Assembly: GCA_039198685.1 (NCBI GenBank)
Contig: JBCCTK010000028.1
Span: forward strand, 1-25,408
Origin: UBA5336 sp039198685
Lineage (GTDB): Bacteria > Pseudomonadota > Alphaproteobacteria > Caulobacterales > Hyphomonadaceae
Reading direction: 5' to 3'
Length of the DNA: 25,408 nt
In this document: positions 15,776 to 23,703 of the stretch, piece after piece
Numbering within the stretch: the stretch's first letter is position 1
Layout of the letters: each line of letters opens with the position of its first letter
Position numbers and translations under genes: made by a program
The notes under the pieces: generated by a model
Seen by the model: the letters and a program-made list of their open reading frames with translations, nothing else
Database searches by the model: none
Told to the model about the DNA's origin: nothing

Positions 15776-16696
15776 ATTCGCCAAACGTGGCATTCGAAAC
15801 GGGAGCATCGCTTTGACAATCTGGCGCCGTAGCCGGTCGCCGGCAAAGCTTTCATAGACACCGACACGGGGGGCCCCCAGCAAAGGGACCTGAACCAGCG
15901 AGCGGGCATAGAAAGGTGTATCTTCGAAAGTCCTAATATGCCGCGGCGCTGCGCCCGGATCGGACCGCGTCGGCCTTGGAATACGCCAGATACGCGTGTC
16001 AGGAAGTTTGGATGTCGGCGGCAGGGTAAACGCCTCGGCGCGGCCGTCAGGCTTAAATTTCAATGCCAGGCTGCGCCCCTTCCCCGTTCTGGGTTCTGTG
16101 TTGTAAAGCACCGCCGTTTCACCGCCGCCAAGATCGTAGCGCGACCAATCCCAGAGGCGAAACCCGTCCTCAAGCGGCTCGGCACCCTGGTTTGAGTCAA
16201 GATATCCGCACCCTCGCCAAGACAGGCCCGGATGACTGAAATCCACTTGGACATCTGTGTTGGGGTTAAGTGGCGCCCAGCGATGCGCCTTGGCGTCATC
16301 GAGCGGGAAAGCCTCTTCGACGAGCCCGTCCACATTGACCGTGATCCGTCCACGCAGGGGAAAAGGGATTGGCGCACACCGCTCGTGCACATCAATGGTC
16401 AGCTTGGTTCCATCCCAGGACAAAGCGCTATTGTGTACTTTGAAGCGATCCGGCGTCGCCTCCACGCGCTGACGTCCCCGCTCCGTCATGGCCCAGCGGC
16501 CAGCGCGAGGGCGGTAAAGCGCCACATTTATAGAACAGTGATTGAGCGGATCATGGCGACCTGACCAGGCATAATAGGGCGAGAAAACACTTCCGATGAA
16601 AGCGATCATCGTCAGGCCATTTTGGCCGTCATCACTCAGCGCGTCGAGATACCACCAGGCATAGCCGCCAGGGGCGACGGCAAGGTCAAACCGCAA
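15773..16696 (-). CDS. crtC: carotenoid 1,2-hydratase (hydroxyneurosporene synthase)
   Basis: Adds water across the 1,2 double bond of acyclic carotenoids such as neurosporene or lycopene, the first step towards spheroidene or spirilloxanthin. The family signature opens the protein: VAPGGYAWWYLDALSDDG followed by LTMIAFIGSVFSPYYAW. The proposed start is a TTG at 16696, just before RFDLAVAPGGY, giving 307 residues, close to the family length. Much longer starts (the frame is open to 16984) would lie wholly inside crtD. With this start the gene overlaps the end of crtD by 61 nt. No ATG or GTG sits at a suitable place, so the exact start is uncertain. It is co-transcribed with crtD. Confidence 0.9.
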   Translation of the reverse strand: MRFDLAVAPGGYAWWYLDALSDDGQNGLTMIAFIGSVFSPYYAWSGRHDPLNHCSINVALYRPRAGRWAMTERGRQRVEATPDRFKVHNSALSWDGTKLTIDVHERCAPIPFPLRGRITVNVDGLVEEAFPLDDAKAHRWAPLNPNTDVQVDFSHPGLSWRGCGYLDSNQGAEPLEDGFRLWDWSRYDLGGGETAVLYNTEPRTGKGRSLALKFKPDGRAEAFTLPPTSKLPDTRIWRIPRPTRSDPGAAPRHIRTFEDTPFYARSLVQVPLLGAPRVGVYESFAGDRLRRQIVKAMLPFRMPRLAN

Positions 16697-18165
16697 TCGT
16701 CCATCACCGCCAGCGCAGCGGCTTTCCCCGACAGGGCCGCCATTGGCGCCCCGGGGCCCGGATGCACGCTGCCCCCCGCCAGGTAAAGGCCCTTTATCTT
16801 TGTGCGCGCGCCCGGTCTCTGGAAACTCGCGCGCCATCCATGGTTCGCCATTCCGTAAAGCGCTCCGCCCGTGGCCGGGAACATCGCGTTGAAGTCGGTC
16901 GGTGTGGTTGGGACAGCTGTTTCCAAACCCGGCCCCAGTGTCAGGCCGCACCGGGCCAGCAGCGCCAGCATTCTCTCCTGGCATTGGGCAGTCTCCTTAT
17001 CTGTAAAGGTGTGGGTGTCGCCCTTCGCTGGGGCATTGATCAGGCAAAAAAGTCGCTCGGTGCCCGTGGGCTCGGGTAAACCTGGCGCTCTATCGGGCGC
17101 GCAGATATAGGTTGTGGGGTCGGTGGGAACCTCACCGCGCTCGAACACAGCATCGAACTCTGCGCCGTAATCATCGGAAAAAAACACGGTGTGCATGTCC
17201 AAAGCCGCGCCACGGGGCTGGGCAACAATCGACCAGGTCATGGCCGATTGTGAACGCTGCATGTCGGCGGGCAGCGTAACGGCCTGCGCACCGACCGCAC
17301 CCATCGAGCCATGGGCTAATGCAGCAGCATCGCCATTCATGATGACAATGTCAGCAGGCCGCATGCGCCCGCCTGCCAGCTGGACGCCGGAAATACGGTC
17401 ACCAGTCTGGACAAGACCATCCACATCGGCGCCAAAATGGAAGACTGCGCCATTGCGCTCTCCGAGACGGTGCAATGCGCCCGCGATGGATTGCATTCCC
17501 CCGTCGAGCGCCCAAACGCCTTCCTGTTCCACGTGGGCGATAAGCATCAGTGTTGCAGGCGCGCGAAAAGGTGAGGCACCACAATAGGTCGCGTAACGGC
17601 CGAACAATTGACGAAGGCGCGGGTCTGAAAAGGATCGCGACAGCGCCCCCCAAAGCGTCGAAAACGGCGATGTGTTCAATAGAGCCAATGGCGATTGCCG
17701 TGCAATCAGTCCAGCAAAGCTCGGCTTCTGGCTGCGCAGGAAAGGCTCGCGCAATGTTTCATAGACATCGCGGGTCTTATCGCAAAACACGCGGTAGTTG
17801 GCCGCTTCTCGGGCGCCTGCAAAAGCGTGAATGGCCTCGGCACTTTTATCTCGGTCTGCAAAGAGATCGAAGCTGGATCCATCGGGCCAATAGTGGCGTG
17901 CAAGACGGTCCAGTTTCTTGAGCGAAACCTCTGCTTCAAGGTCTGCGCATGCGAGTTCGAAAACCTCCTGAAAGGCCCAGTCCATTGTGAAAACCGTTGG
18001 CCCACTGTCAATCTTCTGACCATCAATCTCAATCTGGCGGACCTTACCGCCTGGCACAGCGGCGCGCTCATAGACATCGACTTCGAACCGCCGCGCGAGA
18101 ATAGCAGCCGCGGAGAGCCCACCGATTCCAGCGCCGATTATGGCAATGCGAGGACCCTCTCCCAC
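16636..18165 (-). CDS. crtD: 1-hydroxycarotenoid 3,4-desaturase (methoxyneurosporene dehydrogenase)
   Basis: FAD-dependent desaturase of the CrtI family that introduces the 3,4 double bond into 1-hydroxy or 1-methoxy carotenoids. There are 509 residues. The dinucleotide-binding motif is IIGAGIGGLSAAAIL (Gly11-Gly16 core), followed by PGGKVRQIEIDGQKIDSGPT; the C-terminal FAD motif is LYLAGGSVHPGPGAPMAALSG. CrtD rather than CrtI is assigned from the adjacent crtC and the shape of the N-terminus. The start is GTG with AAGGA 10 nt upstream on the minus strand. The promoter lies in the 95-bp divergent gap shared with crtE, which contains one PpsR-type operator. Confidence 0.93.
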   Translation of the reverse strand: MGEGPRIAIIGAGIGGLSAAAILARRFEVDVYERAAVPGGKVRQIEIDGQKIDSGPTVFTMDWAFQEVFELACADLEAEVSLKKLDRLARHYWPDGSSFDLFADRDKSAEAIHAFAGAREAANYRVFCDKTRDVYETLREPFLRSQKPSFAGLIARQSPLALLNTSPFSTLWGALSRSFSDPRLRQLFGRYATYCGASPFRAPATLMLIAHVEQEGVWALDGGMQSIAGALHRLGERNGAVFHFGADVDGLVQTGDRISGVQLAGGRMRPADIVIMNGDAAALAHGSMGAVGAQAVTLPADMQRSQSAMTWSIVAQPRGAALDMHTVFFSDDYGAEFDAVFERGEVPTDPTTYICAPDRAPGLPEPTGTERLFCLINAPAKGDTHTFTDKETAQCQERMLALLARCGLTLGPGLETAVPTTPTDFNAMFPATGGALYGMANHGWRASFQRPGARTKIKGLYLAGGSVHPGPGAPMAALSGKAAALAVMDDCGLTLPSPLAAMPGGISTR

Positions 18166-18198
18166 TGTCCAAGTGTCCTTTCAAGCAACCATCTTATT

Positions 18199-18216
18199 TG
18201 TCCACATAGATTGACA
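18199..18216. promoter_or_regulatory. PpsR/CrtJ-type operator shared by crtD and crtE
   Basis: TGT-CCACATAGATTG-ACA is an exact TGT-N12-ACA between the divergent crtD and crtE genes. Its right half is part of TTGACA (18211-18216), a perfect -35 for crtE, so binding would block that promoter directly. It can also cover promoter elements for crtD on the other strand. Confidence 0.75.
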
Positions 18217-18240
18217 AATGTAAACGTCTTTGAAACTTTA
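18211..18240 (+). promoter_or_regulatory. promoter of crtE
   Basis: A consensus -35 TTGACA at 18211-18216 lies inside the operator. The -10 is not clear; AAACTT or a neighbouring hexamer near 18233-18240 sits at about the right distance. A good ribosome site, AAAGGAG (18247-18253), lies 7 nt before the crtE ATG. Confidence 0.5.
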
Positions 18241-18260
18241 CGGCTCAAAGGAGACTCTCA

Positions 18261-19139
18261 ATGGACGCTGATGCCTTGATCGAGTGGGCGCTCGAAAACG
18301 CCATCTCCGAGAGTGAAAGTCCGCCCGGACCGCCCCTGCTTGCCAATGCGATACGCCATGCGGTGTTTCCCGGAGGAGCGCGTGTACGTCCGCAATTGTG
18401 CCTCGCCGTGGCCGCTGCCTGTAATGCTGGAAGCAAAAGTGATTTATTGCTTAGTGCCGGTGCAGGGGCTGCCTTGGAACTGCTTCACTGTGCATCCCTT
18501 GTCCATGATGATCTTCCCTGCTTTGACGGGGCGGATATGCGACGTGGCAAACCTTCCGTCCATGTGTCTTTCGGTGAGCCGATTGCGCTGCTGACCGGCG
18601 ACGCACTGATTGTCATGGCGTTTTCAACCCTGGCCAAGGCCTGCGCTTCAAGCCCGGCAACACTCGCTCGCCTCGTTCCAATCGTAGCAAGCGCTGTGGG
18701 CGCGCCCCATGGCATTGTCGCAGGCCAGGCCTGGGAAAGCGAAGCGGAGGTGGACACGCAGACCTATCACCGCGCAAAGACCGGGGCTTTGTTCATTGGA
18801 GCAGCCGAAGCGGGCGCAGCATCGGTGGATGCAGACCCGGCCCCGTGGCGTCGTTTAGGCGCATATCTCGGCGACGCATACCAGGTCGCTGATGATCTCC
18901 GCGACATGATGATGGACAGTGAAACGCTTGGAAAACCAGTTGGCCAGGACGCAAAATGTGCCCGTCCAAATGCTGCGAACGAGTTGGGTCCGCGCGGCGC
19001 CATGGCCAAGTTGAACAACCTGATTGAAGAAGCTGCGGGGAGCGTGCCGGAGTGCGAAGGCGCCCCAGCCTTGCGCAAACTGGTCCACGCCCAGGCGTCC
19101 CGCCTTATTCCAGCTGGCGTCGCGCGCGCTTTGGCGTGA
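18261..19139 (+). CDS. crtE: geranylgeranyl diphosphate synthase
   Basis: Prenyltransferase making C20 GGPP for phytoene and the bacteriochlorophyll side chain. There are 292 residues, the usual size. The first Asp-rich motif, DDLPCFD, is at residues 83-89 in LVHDDLPCFDGADMRRGKPS. The second is DDLRD at 211-215 in DAYQVADDLRD. The ATG start has a strong SD. The stop overlaps the crtF GTG by 4 nt, so crtE and crtF are translationally coupled. Transcription is probably repressed by PpsR through the operator at 18199-18216. Confidence 0.95.
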   Translation: MDADALIEWALENAISESESPPGPPLLANAIRHAVFPGGARVRPQLCLAVAAACNAGSKSDLLLSAGAGAALELLHCASLVHDDLPCFDGADMRRGKPSVHVSFGEPIALLTGDALIVMAFSTLAKACASSPATLARLVPIVASAVGAPHGIVAGQAWESEAEVDTQTYHRAKTGALFIGAAEAGAASVDADPAPWRRLGAYLGDAYQVADDLRDMMMDSETLGKPVGQDAKCARPNAANELGPRGAMAKLNNLIEEAAGSVPECEGAPALRKLVHAQASRLIPAGVARALA

Positions 19140-20275
19140 CCGCGACCCCTGTGCCCTCGCCTGCGTCCACGGGCCTCAGCGCGCGCCTTCGGTATTGGCG
19201 CAACCGCATCCTGTCCAGCCCACGATTCCAACTTGCAGCGGCTGCCAACCCGTTGACTCGGCCGAAAGCCCAAGCCGAAGCTGCGCGGTTGTTCAACCTG
19301 TGTACGGGATTTGTCCATTCGCAAGTTCTGTTGGCGTGTGTGCAGGTGGACTTATTGTCCAAGATCGCGGCCCGGGCCATGACCGCCGAAGAGACCGCAC
19401 CCTTGATTGACCTACCGATAGACGGGGCAGAGCGGCTCATGAAAGCCGCCGCGTCACTGGAGCTGCTCTGCCTGCAAAGAGATGGGCGTTACACGCTTGG
19501 GGACTTGGGCGCATCCTTGATGGGCAATCCCTCAGTTCTAGCGATGATCCGCCATCATCGTGACTTCTACAAGGATCTGACAGACCCTGTTGCGCTGCTC
19601 CGGCGGGATGGTCAACAGACACATTTATCTCGGTTTTGGGGTTATGCTGCGTCGGACACACCGGGCGAATCCGCCCGCGAGAGCGCTGCAAAATACAGCG
19701 CGCTCATGGCCGAAACCCAAGCGTTTATTGCGCGAGACGTGATGGCTGCCCACGACGTCTCCGCCTATGGGCATATAATGGATGTCGGAGGCGGCTCGGG
19801 CGCCTTCTTAGCTGCCATTGCCAACCGGCACATGGGTCCAATGCTGACGCTGTGTGACTTGCCGCCCGTAGCGGCCTTGGCTCAGCATCACTTTGCCGAG
19901 CAGGGGTTGGACCACCGCGCCAGGGCGCTTGGGGTCGACTTCCATGCCGATCGACTCCCCGATGGTGCGGATATGATGACAATGGTTCGCATCCTCCACG
20001 ACCATAATGATGGCCCCGTTCAGACCCTCCTGAAAAAAGCGCGCGAGGCCCTTGCGCCAGGTGCACGTCTGCTGATCGCAGAGCCTATGGCCAATACAAA
20101 AGGGGCAGAAGCGATGGGGGATGCCTATTTCGGGCTTTATCTCTGGGCAATGGGCTCCGGTCGCGCCCGGACCAAAACCGAATTGACGGATATGCTGCAT
20201 GCCGCCGGATTTACCCGGGTGCGCGAGGCCAAGACACACCAGCCCTTGCTTGTGCGCGTCCTAATCGCTGAATAG
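19136..20275 (+). CDS. crtF: demethylspheroidene O-methyltransferase
   Basis: SAM-dependent methyltransferase that methylates the 1-hydroxy group of carotenoids made by CrtC and CrtD. There are 379 residues from the GTG at 19136, which overlaps the crtE stop (GTGA); the frame is open upstream to 19052 but would run inside crtE. N-terminal family pattern: NPLTRPKAQAEAARLF, then FNLCTGFVHSQVLLACVQ, a dimerisation and winged-helix region. The SAM site is MDVGGGSGAFLAA (Gly218-Gly222), followed by CDLPPV and the helix MVRILHDHND. In Rhodobacter the bchC operon follows crtF directly; here an ATP-grasp gene follows after 25 bp. Confidence 0.93.
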   Translation: MTATPVPSPASTGLSARLRYWRNRILSSPRFQLAAAANPLTRPKAQAEAARLFNLCTGFVHSQVLLACVQVDLLSKIAARAMTAEETAPLIDLPIDGAERLMKAAASLELLCLQRDGRYTLGDLGASLMGNPSVLAMIRHHRDFYKDLTDPVALLRRDGQQTHLSRFWGYAASDTPGESARESAAKYSALMAETQAFIARDVMAAHDVSAYGHIMDVGGGSGAFLAAIANRHMGPMLTLCDLPPVAALAQHHFAEQGLDHRARALGVDFHADRLPDGADMMTMVRILHDHNDGPVQTLLKKAREALAPGARLLIAEPMANTKGAEAMGDAYFGLYLWAMGSGRARTKTELTDMLHAAGFTRVREAKTHQPLLVRVLIAE

Positions 20276-20300
20276 ACGCGCCTCATCCGAACACACGCGA

Positions 20301-21470
20301 ATGTCGAAGACCATTCTTCTAACACTGGGCCGTCTGCCAAAGGCCCTGGAGATCGCCCGGTCTTTAAAGGGCGCGGGTTGTCGTGTCCTGATTGCTGAGC
20401 CATTCAGGCGTCACCTGAGCGCGCCTTCGACATGTATAGATGCGTGCTTCCAGGTTCCCTCCCCGGCAAAACAGGAAGCAGACTATTTGCACGCGATGCT
20501 TGATATCATCGCGCGCGAGGGCGTCGATATTGTTGTTCCAATTTCCGAGGAGGCGATGTTCGCCGCTGGCTTGAAATCACGCCTGCCAGAAGCGGTCTCT
20601 TTTTTTGGCCCAGAGCGCGGCCTGATCCGTTCGCTCCATGACAAAGCCGCTTTCGTTGAGCGCGCCGCCGCGCTTGGGCTCACCGTTCCCGAAACTTATC
20701 CGCTTGGGACCCTAGATGCCGATGACCTTGTGTTACGCAGCGATGTGGTCATCAAGGACACCTATTCGAGCGCCGGCGTCGGTGTGCTGTTTGTCGATAG
20801 GGGCAGCAACCTGCCAACGGTTCGGTCCGCTCCGGCCCTGGTCCAGGCCCGCCTGCCAGGCCGAGCCAGAAACACGGTCTCACTGACCTATAGTGGCCGT
20901 GTCATCGAAACCGTTGCCTATGAGGGGACGGTCATGTCGCACACAGTCAGCGTTGCGTTCCGCCGGATCGAGGCCCCAGACCTTGATGAATGGATCGCAC
21001 CGTTTGTTGCTGGCACAGGCTATACGGGGTTCATCGCCTTCGACTTTATCGATGATACGCAAGGCGTGCCCCATGCAATCGAATGCAATCCGCGTGCGAA
21101 TAGCGGCGTTCATTATCTTTCGCCTGAAGGTTTAGCCCAAGCCATCCTGGCGCCCGGTGAAACAGCCTCCGTCGGATACAAGCCTGAAATCCTTATGCAG
21201 CAATTCTATCCCTGCCTGACCGAGGCACAAAGCGCGATGTTCAATCCGTCAAAGCGCGCTGAAACCTGGCATTTCCTCCGCAAATCAAAGGATGTGACAT
21301 GGCGGCGCGATGATCCTTGGCCCTTTATCCTTATGACGTTCACCAGTTGGAACATCTTGAAGCGTGCAATTTTCAATGGCGAGAGCTTCGGCGAAGCGGC
21401 CGTAGCCGATATTGCCTGGAACGGCCGTGAACAGCTTATGCCTAAGCCAGTGTTCGTACCTGCGCCATGA
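20301..21470 (+). CDS. ATP-grasp superfamily enzyme, substrate unknown
   Basis: Probable ATP-dependent carboxylate ligase of 389 residues, cytoplasmic. The N-terminus resembles a pre-ATP-grasp fold (KTILLTLGRLPKALEIARSL). The segment DKAAFVERAAALGLTVPETY begins the ATP-grasp part, VVIKDTYSSAGVGV looks like the nucleotide-binding lysine and loop, and the metal site is IECNPRANSG (Glu261, Asn263, Arg265). A less conserved C-terminal tail of about 100 residues, rich in aromatic residues, follows. Known members join a carboxylate to an amine or thiol through an acyl phosphate; the partners here cannot be read from sequence. It follows crtF by 25 bp with no clear SD or promoter, so it is probably on the crtEF transcript. 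Its 3' end overlaps the convergent P450 gene by 29 nt. I do not know it as a regular PGC gene. Confidence 0.85.
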   Translation: MSKTILLTLGRLPKALEIARSLKGAGCRVLIAEPFRRHLSAPSTCIDACFQVPSPAKQEADYLHAMLDIIAREGVDIVVPISEEAMFAAGLKSRLPEAVSFFGPERGLIRSLHDKAAFVERAAALGLTVPETYPLGTLDADDLVLRSDVVIKDTYSSAGVGVLFVDRGSNLPTVRSAPALVQARLPGRARNTVSLTYSGRVIETVAYEGTVMSHTVSVAFRRIEAPDLDEWIAPFVAGTGYTGFIAFDFIDDTQGVPHAIECNPRANSGVHYLSPEGLAQAILAPGETASVGYKPEILMQQFYPCLTEAQSAMFNPSKRAETWHFLRKSKDVTWRRDDPWPFILMTFTSWNILKRAIFNGESFGEAAVADIAWNGREQLMPKPVFVPAP

Positions 21471-22851
21471 TCTGTTCTTTTGGGCGTGTGGTCAGGCGTG
21501 CAACGGGCCGTACGGTTTGGCCGGGCAGGATCTCGAAGGCGAACCGTCGCACCAGCCTTGCCAAAATCAGAGCGCTTTCGAGGGTCGCAAATCCCGCGCC
21601 AATACAGACACGAGGGCCATATCCGAAAGGAAGATAAGTGCCTTGGGCCGGCGCTGGCCCATTCCAACGGTCGGGGTCGAATTCGTCAGGCCGGTCCCAA
21701 AGTGCATGGTGTCGGTGGATCGCCCACGGTGCGATCATGACCATAGCACCCCGCCTGAGCGCATATCCGCCGATCTGGCATGGCGCCGCCGCAACGCGCG
21801 GAATGAAGGTGATTGGCGGATAGAGCCGGAGTGCCTCTTTGAAGAGATTCCGCAGGAACGGCATGCGTTTGATATCGGCCAAATTCGGCAGTGCGCTGCC
21901 ACAGATAGATGCAACCTCAGCTCTGGCGCGAGCAGCCAGTTCCGGTCGATCCGCCAAGGCATAAAGCGTCCATGTCAATGCGCTGGCTGTCGTCTCATGG
22001 CCTGCCAGGAAGAACACACCAAGCTGGTCGATCAGTTCTTCTCGCGAGAACCGTGCGCCATTTGCAGGGTCTTCGGCCATCGCAACCATGGCAGCGACAT
22101 CATCATAGGTGGACCCCGGCGACAGATGGGTATCGAGGAGGTCGCCGATATGGCCGCGAATGCGCTGGCAGGCCGCCAGGACTTCGGGACTTTGGGGCGT
22201 CTCGGTCCATGCCGGATCAAAGATCAGCCGCCGGATTTCAACATGCGCAACCGTGCGCTCGAAATGAAGAAAATCCTCGAACACCTCGCGCGCGGTTTCG
22301 CTCTCCAAAGTATGTGAGAACACGGTCCGGCAGATGATGTCTGCCGTCAGGTGGCTCATCGCCAGGTCAAGTGAGATCGGCTTTCCTGTTTGCGACGCAC
22401 GATCAAGACGCTGTTCATAGGCTGCAACGGCGGCGTCCATGGCGCCGAAAGCGCGCTCAACCCGCAACTGACTGAAAGCCGGATCAATCAAGTGTCGCTG
22501 CCGACGCCAACGCGCCCCATGGGACACAAACAACGAGTCCCCAACCAGGGGTGCGAGTGCGCCAACCATCAAATCGCTCTTGGGAAAGCGCTCTGCCTCT
22601 TCGACCATGACCTGCCGTACAAGTCCCGGATCATTCACGATCAGGATCTGGCGGCGGGAATATCCGATGAAGCGCACGGGAGATTTATAAGCATAGGCCG
22701 GCAGCAGGTTGAGCAGGTCCCCATCTCCCTGAAGGATCGTGCGCGCGAGCGCAGCCAGGGCGGGCAGGCTGCGCGGTCTCGGCGGTACATACACGGGGGC
22801 CGTCTCCGTCGCTTTACACGGGGCGCAGTCTAGCCAAGTTGCGTCCGCCAT
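21442..22851 (-). CDS. cytochrome P450
   Basis: Haem-thiolate monooxygenase of 469 residues from the ATG at 22851. All P450 hallmarks are present: the I-helix FFLAGHETTAS (about 280-290), the K-helix ExxR as EALR (339-342), the FDPDRW segment, and the haem loop FGYGPRVCIG with the ligand Cys416. There is no N-terminal membrane anchor, so it is a soluble bacterial type that needs a ferredoxin or other partner, none of which is encoded here. The I-helix and haem loop resemble P450s acting on fatty acids or terpenoids, but I cannot assign a family. A GTG at 22794 is another possible start, giving 450 residues. It is flanked by carotenoid and bacteriochlorophyll genes, so a pigment or isoprenoid substrate is a reasonable guess, not shown. 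Confidence 0.93.
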   Translation of the reverse strand: MADATWLDCAPCKATETAPVYVPPRPRSLPALAALARTILQGDGDLLNLLPAYAYKSPVRFIGYSRRQILIVNDPGLVRQVMVEEAERFPKSDLMVGALAPLVGDSLFVSHGARWRRQRHLIDPAFSQLRVERAFGAMDAAVAAYEQRLDRASQTGKPISLDLAMSHLTADIICRTVFSHTLESETAREVFEDFLHFERTVAHVEIRRLIFDPAWTETPQSPEVLAACQRIRGHIGDLLDTHLSPGSTYDDVAAMVAMAEDPANGARFSREELIDQLGVFFLAGHETTASALTWTLYALADRPELAARARAEVASICGSALPNLADIKRMPFLRNLFKEALRLYPPITFIPRVAAAPCQIGGYALRRGAMVMIAPWAIHRHHALWDRPDEFDPDRWNGPAPAQGTYLPFGYGPRVCIGAGFATLESALILARLVRRFAFEILPGQTVRPVARLTTRPKEQIMAQVRTLA

Positions 22852-22865
22852 GGAATACTCTACCA

Positions 22866-23600
22866 ATGAGTGTGCCTGATCTTTTCCACCTTTTCGTCGC
22901 TTGTCACATCGTTACAGGCGCCGTGGGCCTGGTCACCTTTTGGATCCCGGTTGCAGGGCGTAAAGGCAGCCGAGTTCATCGCAAAGGTGGCACAATTTTT
23001 ACAGCGATGATGCTTATCACAGGCAGCTTTGCCGTGGGCATGAGCGTGTGCACATTGGTCGCGCCAATAGAGACCCATCCTCACCTGGCTCATCACCCTG
23101 ACTTGGGCAGTGTGGCGATGATCCGCGCGATCTTTGGATGGATGATGCTCTACTTGGCAATCCTTACCGTAAACCTGGCCTGGTATGGTTGGCTATGTGT
23201 GCGTCATAAGCGGGCGCGCGAAAAGGGACGATCCTGGCACAATTTGGGTCTCCAGGCCTTATTGCTCATCGCGGCGGCCAATTGCGCCTGGCACGGGCTA
23301 AACGTAGGCATGCCACTCATGGGGCTGATGTCCGTAGTCGGTTTCGCCACGGTCGCAACGAATCTCTACTATCTCTACAAGCCGGCACCCGATGCAATGG
23401 AATGGCTGGCGGAGCATATCAAGGCGCTGATCGGGGCGGGAATTTCAGTCTACACGGCATTTTTCGCTTTTGGAGCCGTACGCTTCCTACCAGAGGCCGC
23501 GCTGACACCTGCGCTTTGGTCCGCACCCCTTATTGTCGGTTTAGGCCTTATTCTTCACCATCGTCGGTTGATCCAGAAACGCATCCCGCAAGCGCAATAG
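22866..23600 (+). CDS. multi-pass membrane protein, DUF2306-like
   Basis: Integral membrane protein of 244 residues with about seven hydrophobic helices. The N-terminal pattern HIVTGAVGLVTFWIPVAG, then KGSRVHRKGGTIFTAMM, resembles DUF2306 proteins, whose function is unknown; conserved His residues occur in the first helix (His14) and in the first loop. Further His residues in HPHLAHHPD and a WHGLNVG motif could bind metal or haem, which is speculation. The ATG at 22866 is chosen over one at 22839, which would overlap the divergent P450 start. Only 14 bp separate the two divergent start codons. The bchC promoter follows about 60 bp after its stop. Confidence 0.8.
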   Translation: MSVPDLFHLFVACHIVTGAVGLVTFWIPVAGRKGSRVHRKGGTIFTAMMLITGSFAVGMSVCTLVAPIETHPHLAHHPDLGSVAMIRAIFGWMMLYLAILTVNLAWYGWLCVRHKRAREKGRSWHNLGLQALLLIAAANCAWHGLNVGMPLMGLMSVVGFATVATNLYYLYKPAPDAMEWLAEHIKALIGAGISVYTAFFAFGAVRFLPEAALTPALWSAPLIVGLGLILHHRRLIQKRIPQAQ

Positions 23601-23656
23601 GTGTGCCGCCTCCCGTGGCGCGTGCGTTATGAGGAGCGGATTTTGCCGCATAGGCA

Positions 23657-23674
23657 CGTCGTTTCTATTTGACA
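23657..23674. promoter_or_regulatory. upstream PpsR/CrtJ-like site of bchC
   Basis: CGT-N12-ACA (one mismatch to TGT-N12-ACA), whose right half is the bchC -35. It lies exactly 8 bp from a second imperfect site. In Rhodobacter capsulatus, CrtJ binds bchC cooperatively at two palindromes 8 bp apart, as I recall, which supports both imperfect sites here. Confidence 0.6.
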
Positions 23675-23696
23675 GTTACAAGTGTCAATTTATACT
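23669..23696 (+). promoter_or_regulatory. sigma-70-like promoter of bchC
   Basis: TTGACA (23669-23674) and TATACT (23691-23696) are spaced by 16 nt: a perfect -35 and a five-of-six -10. The start of transcription would fall at about 23702-23704, on or next to the ATG at 23704, again suggesting a leaderless message. Confidence 0.7.
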
Positions 23697-23700
23697 GACG
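23683..23700. promoter_or_regulatory. downstream PpsR/CrtJ-like site of bchC
   Basis: TGT-CAATTTATACTG-ACG matches TGT-N12-ACA except for the last base and covers the -10. Its left half also forms a perfect TTGACA/TGTCAA inverted repeat with the -35 of the promoter. Confidence 0.6.
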
Positions 23701-23703
23701 TTC

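Noticed and set aside
21412..22317. 301-codon plus-strand frame opposite the P450
   Set aside because: The minus strand carries all P450 motifs; the plus frame is rich in Arg, Cys and Gln and has no recognisable domain.
23629..23703. Upstream extension of bchC to an ATG at 23629
   Set aside because: The -35, -10 and both operator sites lie within it, and the extra residues do not resemble the family N-terminus.
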